NCBI GenBank assembly: GCA_020631895.1
Contig: JACKGR010000002.1
Span: forward strand, 92,639 to 156,638
Source: Candidatus Nomurabacteria bacterium
GTDB lineage: Bacteria > Patescibacteriota > Saccharimonadia > Saccharimonadales > UBA7683
Direction: 5' to 3'
DNA: 64,000 nt
The notes beneath the pieces were generated by a model, which did not search any database, was not told the origin of the DNA, and saw nothing but the letters and a program-made list of their open reading frames with translations. Positions 61,088 to 64,000 of the stretch are shown here, one piece after another. Numbering within the stretch: the first letter of the stretch is position 1; the number at the start of each line of letters is the position of its first letter. A program made the translations under genes and the position numbers.

Positions 61088-62869
61088 ATGAAGATATCAG
61101 ATAAGACAATTCAAGAGCTTCTGCTTAAGTACAAAAAGATTGATGAGGCGGAGCTTAAGAAACTTGAGCAAGAGGCGGCTACTACTAAAAAACCTATACA
61201 AGATATAGTGCTAAAGCGAGGTCTAGTAACTGAGTATGAACTATTAATTTGGTACTCGGATGTAATTGATATACCTTATGTTCAATTACAGCCATCTAAG
61301 ATTGATCCGCAATATTTAAAATTAATTCCTGAAAAAACCGCAAGACGCTACAACGCGATAGTTTTTGGAGAAAATGATGGGGTATATAAGCTGGCTATGG
61401 AGGATCCGGATGATGTCGAAGCCGTAGACTTCTTACAAAAACAACTAAAATCAAAACCTGCATTATTTTTAACTTCAAAGCAGAATATAACAGCAGCGCT
61501 CGATGCCTACAGAGGTGATGTAAGCGGCGAGCTGACAAAAGTTATTGCTGATGATGTTGAGGGTGAAAGTGAGACTGAGGAAGTCTCGGAGAAGGATCTT
61601 GCAGAGGACTCACCGATTGCTCAGACGGTAACACTTTTGATTGAGTATGCAATTAAATCAGGAGCTTCAGATATTCATATAGAACCAAGAGAAGAATATG
61701 TTCAGGTCAGGTATCGTGTAGATGGCGTACTTAAAGAGGCCGACAAATTACCAAAAAAAGTTCAGGCAGCACTTACAAGCCGTATTAAAATTATGGCAAA
61801 TCTTAAGATCGATGAGCGAAGAATACCTCAAGATGGTAGATTTAAAATCAATGCCGCCGGTAAAATATTTGCACTTCGTATATCCACTTTGCCAATTGCG
61901 GATGGCGAAAAAGTTGTTATTAGGCTTCTTGATGAGTCAAATAAAGCTCTATCTATGGAGGACTTAGGCTTCTGGGGTACATCACTAAAAACAATCAACA
62001 ATGCGATTATCCAACCTCACGGCATGGTTCTTGTTACTGGACCAACCGGATCTGGAAAATCGACTACCCTTTATAGCGTTCTATCACTTTTAAATGACCA
62101 TACTGTAAACATATCTACCGTTGAGGACCCTATTGAGTATAAGATATTTGGTGCCAATCAAACTCAGGTAAATCCTAAAGCTGGCATGACTTTTGCTTCA
62201 GGGTTAAGGGCGCTTTTGAGGCAGGACCCCAATATAATTATGGTTGGAGAGATTAGAGATGGAGAAACAGCCGACATGGCGGTGCAGGCTGCCCTGACCG
62301 GCCACTTAGTGTTTTCAACACTTCATACAAATAATGCGGCCACATGTTTGCCTCGATTGATTGACATGAGCGTTGAACCATTTTTGATTGCCTCTACTGT
62401 TAGAGCCGTGATTGGACAGCGACTTGTAAGACGCGTATGCAAGAACTGTAGAACCTCGTTTGTTCCTGATGCTGGTACTCTGGAAGAGATAAAAAGCATG
62501 TTTGGCATAAGTACTGCCGAGGACTATAAAAAGATTCATGATCTTGAGCAGGTTGCGCAGCAGCAAGGTGTTGGAGCATCGGATACTGAGCTTGCAACCG
62601 ATGGTAAGAAAATTCTTAAGTTATGGCAGGCCGGTGAGAAGGGTTGTGACAGCTGTGGCGGAAGCGGTTATAAAGAACGATTCGGTATCTATGAGGTGCT
62701 GGAAAATTCAGTTGAAATTCAGCACATGATTATGAACAATGAGACAAGTGATGCGATTCAACAAAAAAGTATCGAACTTGGAATGATTACAATGCAGATG
62801 GATGGGCTTATAAAGGCTCTCAGGGGTGAGACTACAATAGAAGAGATACTAAGGGTGACAAGAGAGTAG
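61088..62869 (+). CDS. pilB: Type IV pilus assembly ATPase PilB
   Basis: 593 aa. N-terminal MshEN domain, Walker A VTGPTGSGKSTTLYS, Asp box, Walker B IIMVGEIRDGETADMAVQAALTGHLVFSTLHTN, and zinc cysteines VCKNCRTSF with CDSCGGSGYKERFGIYEVL. It powers pilus extension. TATACT lies 8 nt before the ATG. First gene of the pilus locus. Confidence 0.93.
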   Translation: MKISDKTIQELLLKYKKIDEAELKKLEQEAATTKKPIQDIVLKRGLVTEYELLIWYSDVIDIPYVQLQPSKIDPQYLKLIPEKTARRYNAIVFGENDGVYKLAMEDPDDVEAVDFLQKQLKSKPALFLTSKQNITAALDAYRGDVSGELTKVIADDVEGESETEEVSEKDLAEDSPIAQTVTLLIEYAIKSGASDIHIEPREEYVQVRYRVDGVLKEADKLPKKVQAALTSRIKIMANLKIDERRIPQDGRFKINAAGKIFALRISTLPIADGEKVVIRLLDESNKALSMEDLGFWGTSLKTINNAIIQPHGMVLVTGPTGSGKSTTLYSVLSLLNDHTVNISTVEDPIEYKIFGANQTQVNPKAGMTFASGLRALLRQDPNIIMVGEIRDGETADMAVQAALTGHLVFSTLHTNNAATCLPRLIDMSVEPFLIASTVRAVIGQRLVRRVCKNCRTSFVPDAGTLEEIKSMFGISTAEDYKKIHDLEQVAQQQGVGASDTELATDGKKILKLWQAGEKGCDSCGGSGYKERFGIYEVLENSVEIQHMIMNNETSDAIQQKSIELGMITMQMDGLIKALRGETTIEEILRVTRE

Positions 62870-62878
62870 GATAAAAAT

Positions 62879-63016
62879 ATGATTCAATTTCAATATGTTG
62901 CTACTAGAAAAAATGGCGAGATATCAAACCAGCTACTCAATAAATCGTGGATATTTGATTATCTTAAACACCAACGGAACGTATACTCTCAAGTCTGTTA
63001 CAAACGAGAGAGATAA
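62879..63016 (+). pseudogene. pilC: pilC fragment (5' end only)
   Basis: AGGA overlapping the pilB stop, then ATG and MIQFQYVATRKNGEI, the expected N-terminus of the PilC/GspF platform protein. After ~15-20 residues the frame loses similarity and ends at residue 45, against ~400 for PilC. The rest of pilC is absent from the window, replaced by the tail of another gene. Confidence 0.6.
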
Positions 63017-63614
63017 CAGATCTAATTATGGTGCTGCTCTTAGCGTGTCAACTATCGCAACAAATATTGCAATTCCTAGTAGCGGTGTAATCTTTGTAGA
63101 AGATAATGTTTGGGTGGTGTCCGAATCAGGAGGTTTTGATGGAAGAGCTACTATTGCTTCTGCCAGATTGGCGGTTAGTGGATCAACAACTGTGACAATA
63201 GCAGATAATCTTAAATATAAGGATCAATATACTGGCAATGATGCAATTGGTTTAATTGCTGAGGATAATATCGATGTTGCACCTTATGTGCCTGTGCCAC
63301 TTACTATTCACGGTGCATTAATTGCTCAATCGGGTAAAGTTCAATTTAGACCAGAGTATAACTATACTGGTGGCAATACGATTGGATATATTAATTCTAA
63401 TCAAACCTTGAACTTTTTCGGTTCAATTGCGTCTAATGAGCAATGGACTTGGTCTTGGATAAGATGTGGCTCAAATAGTGCCTCTTGTTGGAGTGGATTT
63501 AAAAATAACACGACTCAATATGATGAGAATTTAAGGTACGCTCCACCTCCAAGTTTCCCTGTTACTAGTACGTATGACATTCTTGAGTGGAGAGAGGTAA
63601 TAGTAGCCCCTTAA
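62931..63614 (+). pseudogene. C-terminal part of a PilX-like pilus-associated protein
   Basis: ~227 residues in a different frame from the pilC stub, starting abruptly at YSINRGYLIILNTNGTYTL with no start codon of its own. Contains TIHGALIAQSGKVQFRPEY and ends YDENLRYAPPPSFPVTSTYDILEWREV, the typical end of large PilX-like proteins. N-terminal signal and pilin helix are missing. Confidence 0.6.
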
Positions 63615-63657
63615 TTAATTTGCACAGATATAATAAACCAGTTATGCTTAAACTAAT

Positions 63658-64000
63658 ATGAAAACGCCACTTTTTTATCATAAAAAACCAATATTTGGTC
63701 TTGATATAGGATCTCAAACAGTTAAAGTAATTCAGCTTGAACAAAAGGGTAAATCCGCTTTGGTTAAAGCGTACGGCATTATAGATACTGACGAAAAAAT
63801 CATGAAAGACGGCGTGATTAGCGATGTTAGAGGGGCAGCTACACTAATAGACCAGCTCTTGTCGGATAAAATAATAGGTAACTTAGACACCAATCGCGTG
63901 GCGATGAGCGTTCCAGTATCTAGGGTCTATACAAGAGTGGTAACTCTTCCAAAAATGAACAATAAAGAGTTGGCTGATGCAGTTCAGCTAGAAATTGAGC
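63658..64000 (+). CDS. pilM: Type IV pilus inner-membrane protein PilM, 5' part
   Basis: Runs off the window end. FGLDIGSQTVKVIQLEQKGK is the actin-like ATPase N-terminus of PilM, with DGVISDV and VAMSVPVSRVYTRVVTLPKMNNKEL following. Cytoplasmic partner of PilN/PilO. Confidence 0.9.
   Translation, partial: MKTPLFYHKKPIFGLDIGSQTVKVIQLEQKGKSALVKAYGIIDTDEKIMKDGVISDVRGAATLIDQLLSDKIIGNLDTNRVAMSVPVSRVYTRVVTLPKMNNKELADAVQLEIE

Noticed and set aside
1..64000. CRISPR array, rRNA operon or insertion sequence
   Set aside because: No regularly spaced repeats, rRNA signatures or transposase genes were seen on either strand.

Overview
The window reads as a piece of a small, gene-dense, moderately AT-rich genome of the Patescibacteria (CPR), most probably Candidatus Saccharibacteria (TM7) or a close relative. 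The reasons are tight gene packing, many short lineage-specific membrane proteins, no biosynthetic operons for amino acids or cofactors, a complete peptidoglycan and type IV pilus signature, shortened versions of HrcA and TilS, and standard use of TGA as stop. The lineage is inferred from gene content only; no 16S rRNA is present.

Layout. 120-8871: cell-envelope block (L,D-transpeptidase, PEGA/beta-propeller protein, two small secreted or anchored proteins, TrmB, MurC) followed by small unknown proteins. 8929-10620: tRNA-Ile2(CAU) and tRNA-fMet, the latter with unusual flanking elements on both sides, and a DivIC-like protein. 10630-21186: metabolic and transport genes (peptidase-E-like protein, deaminase, P-type ATPase, MFS transporter, RRM protein, metallo-beta-lactamase-fold protein, a disulfide oxidoreductase that has lost its disulfide, and an ATP-cone protein). 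21265-30849: a small structured transcript, tRNA-Met, desaturase, tilS, ftsH, murJ, SET protein, lepA and a peroxiredoxin. 30897-36469: CIRCE-controlled chaperone region hrcA-grpE-(small ORF)-dnaK-(small ORF)-VKOR-dnaJ. 36940-43955: the most striking locus, with a MurL-type epimerase homologue divergent from three RimK-like ATP-grasp ligases and two DUF1704/MATCAP-type metallopeptidases. 44542-49776: tRNA-Lys with the same flanking elements, TauE, SET, MazG-like, GH31 and VIT1-like genes. 49833-52206: a LexA repressor fused to a C5-cytosine DNA methyltransferase, convergent with a possible restriction endonuclease. 52520-60421: yebC, ruvC, ruvA, ruvB, recA, recX. 60448-64000: PRC-barrel protein and a pilus locus (pilB, a pilC stub joined to the tail of a PilX-like gene, pilM).

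How it works together. Envelope synthesis (MurC, MurJ, L,D-transpeptidase, possibly MurL), proteostasis (FtsH, DnaK/DnaJ/GrpE, VKOR for disulfides), recombination repair (RecA, RecX, RuvABC) and a potentially damage-responsive LexA-methyltransferase form the known core. The ATP-grasp/metallopeptidase/MurL cluster looks like a tag-adding, tag-removing and possibly epimerising peptide system whose substrate is unknown.

Gene expression pattern. Around twenty genes have a -10 box ending exactly 6-7 nt before the start codon, which places the start codon at or next to the transcription start. Leaderless mRNAs therefore seem to be the rule here. Strong Shine-Dalgarno sequences are kept for ftsH, dnaK and a few short genes. 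I used this spacing to revise several starts.
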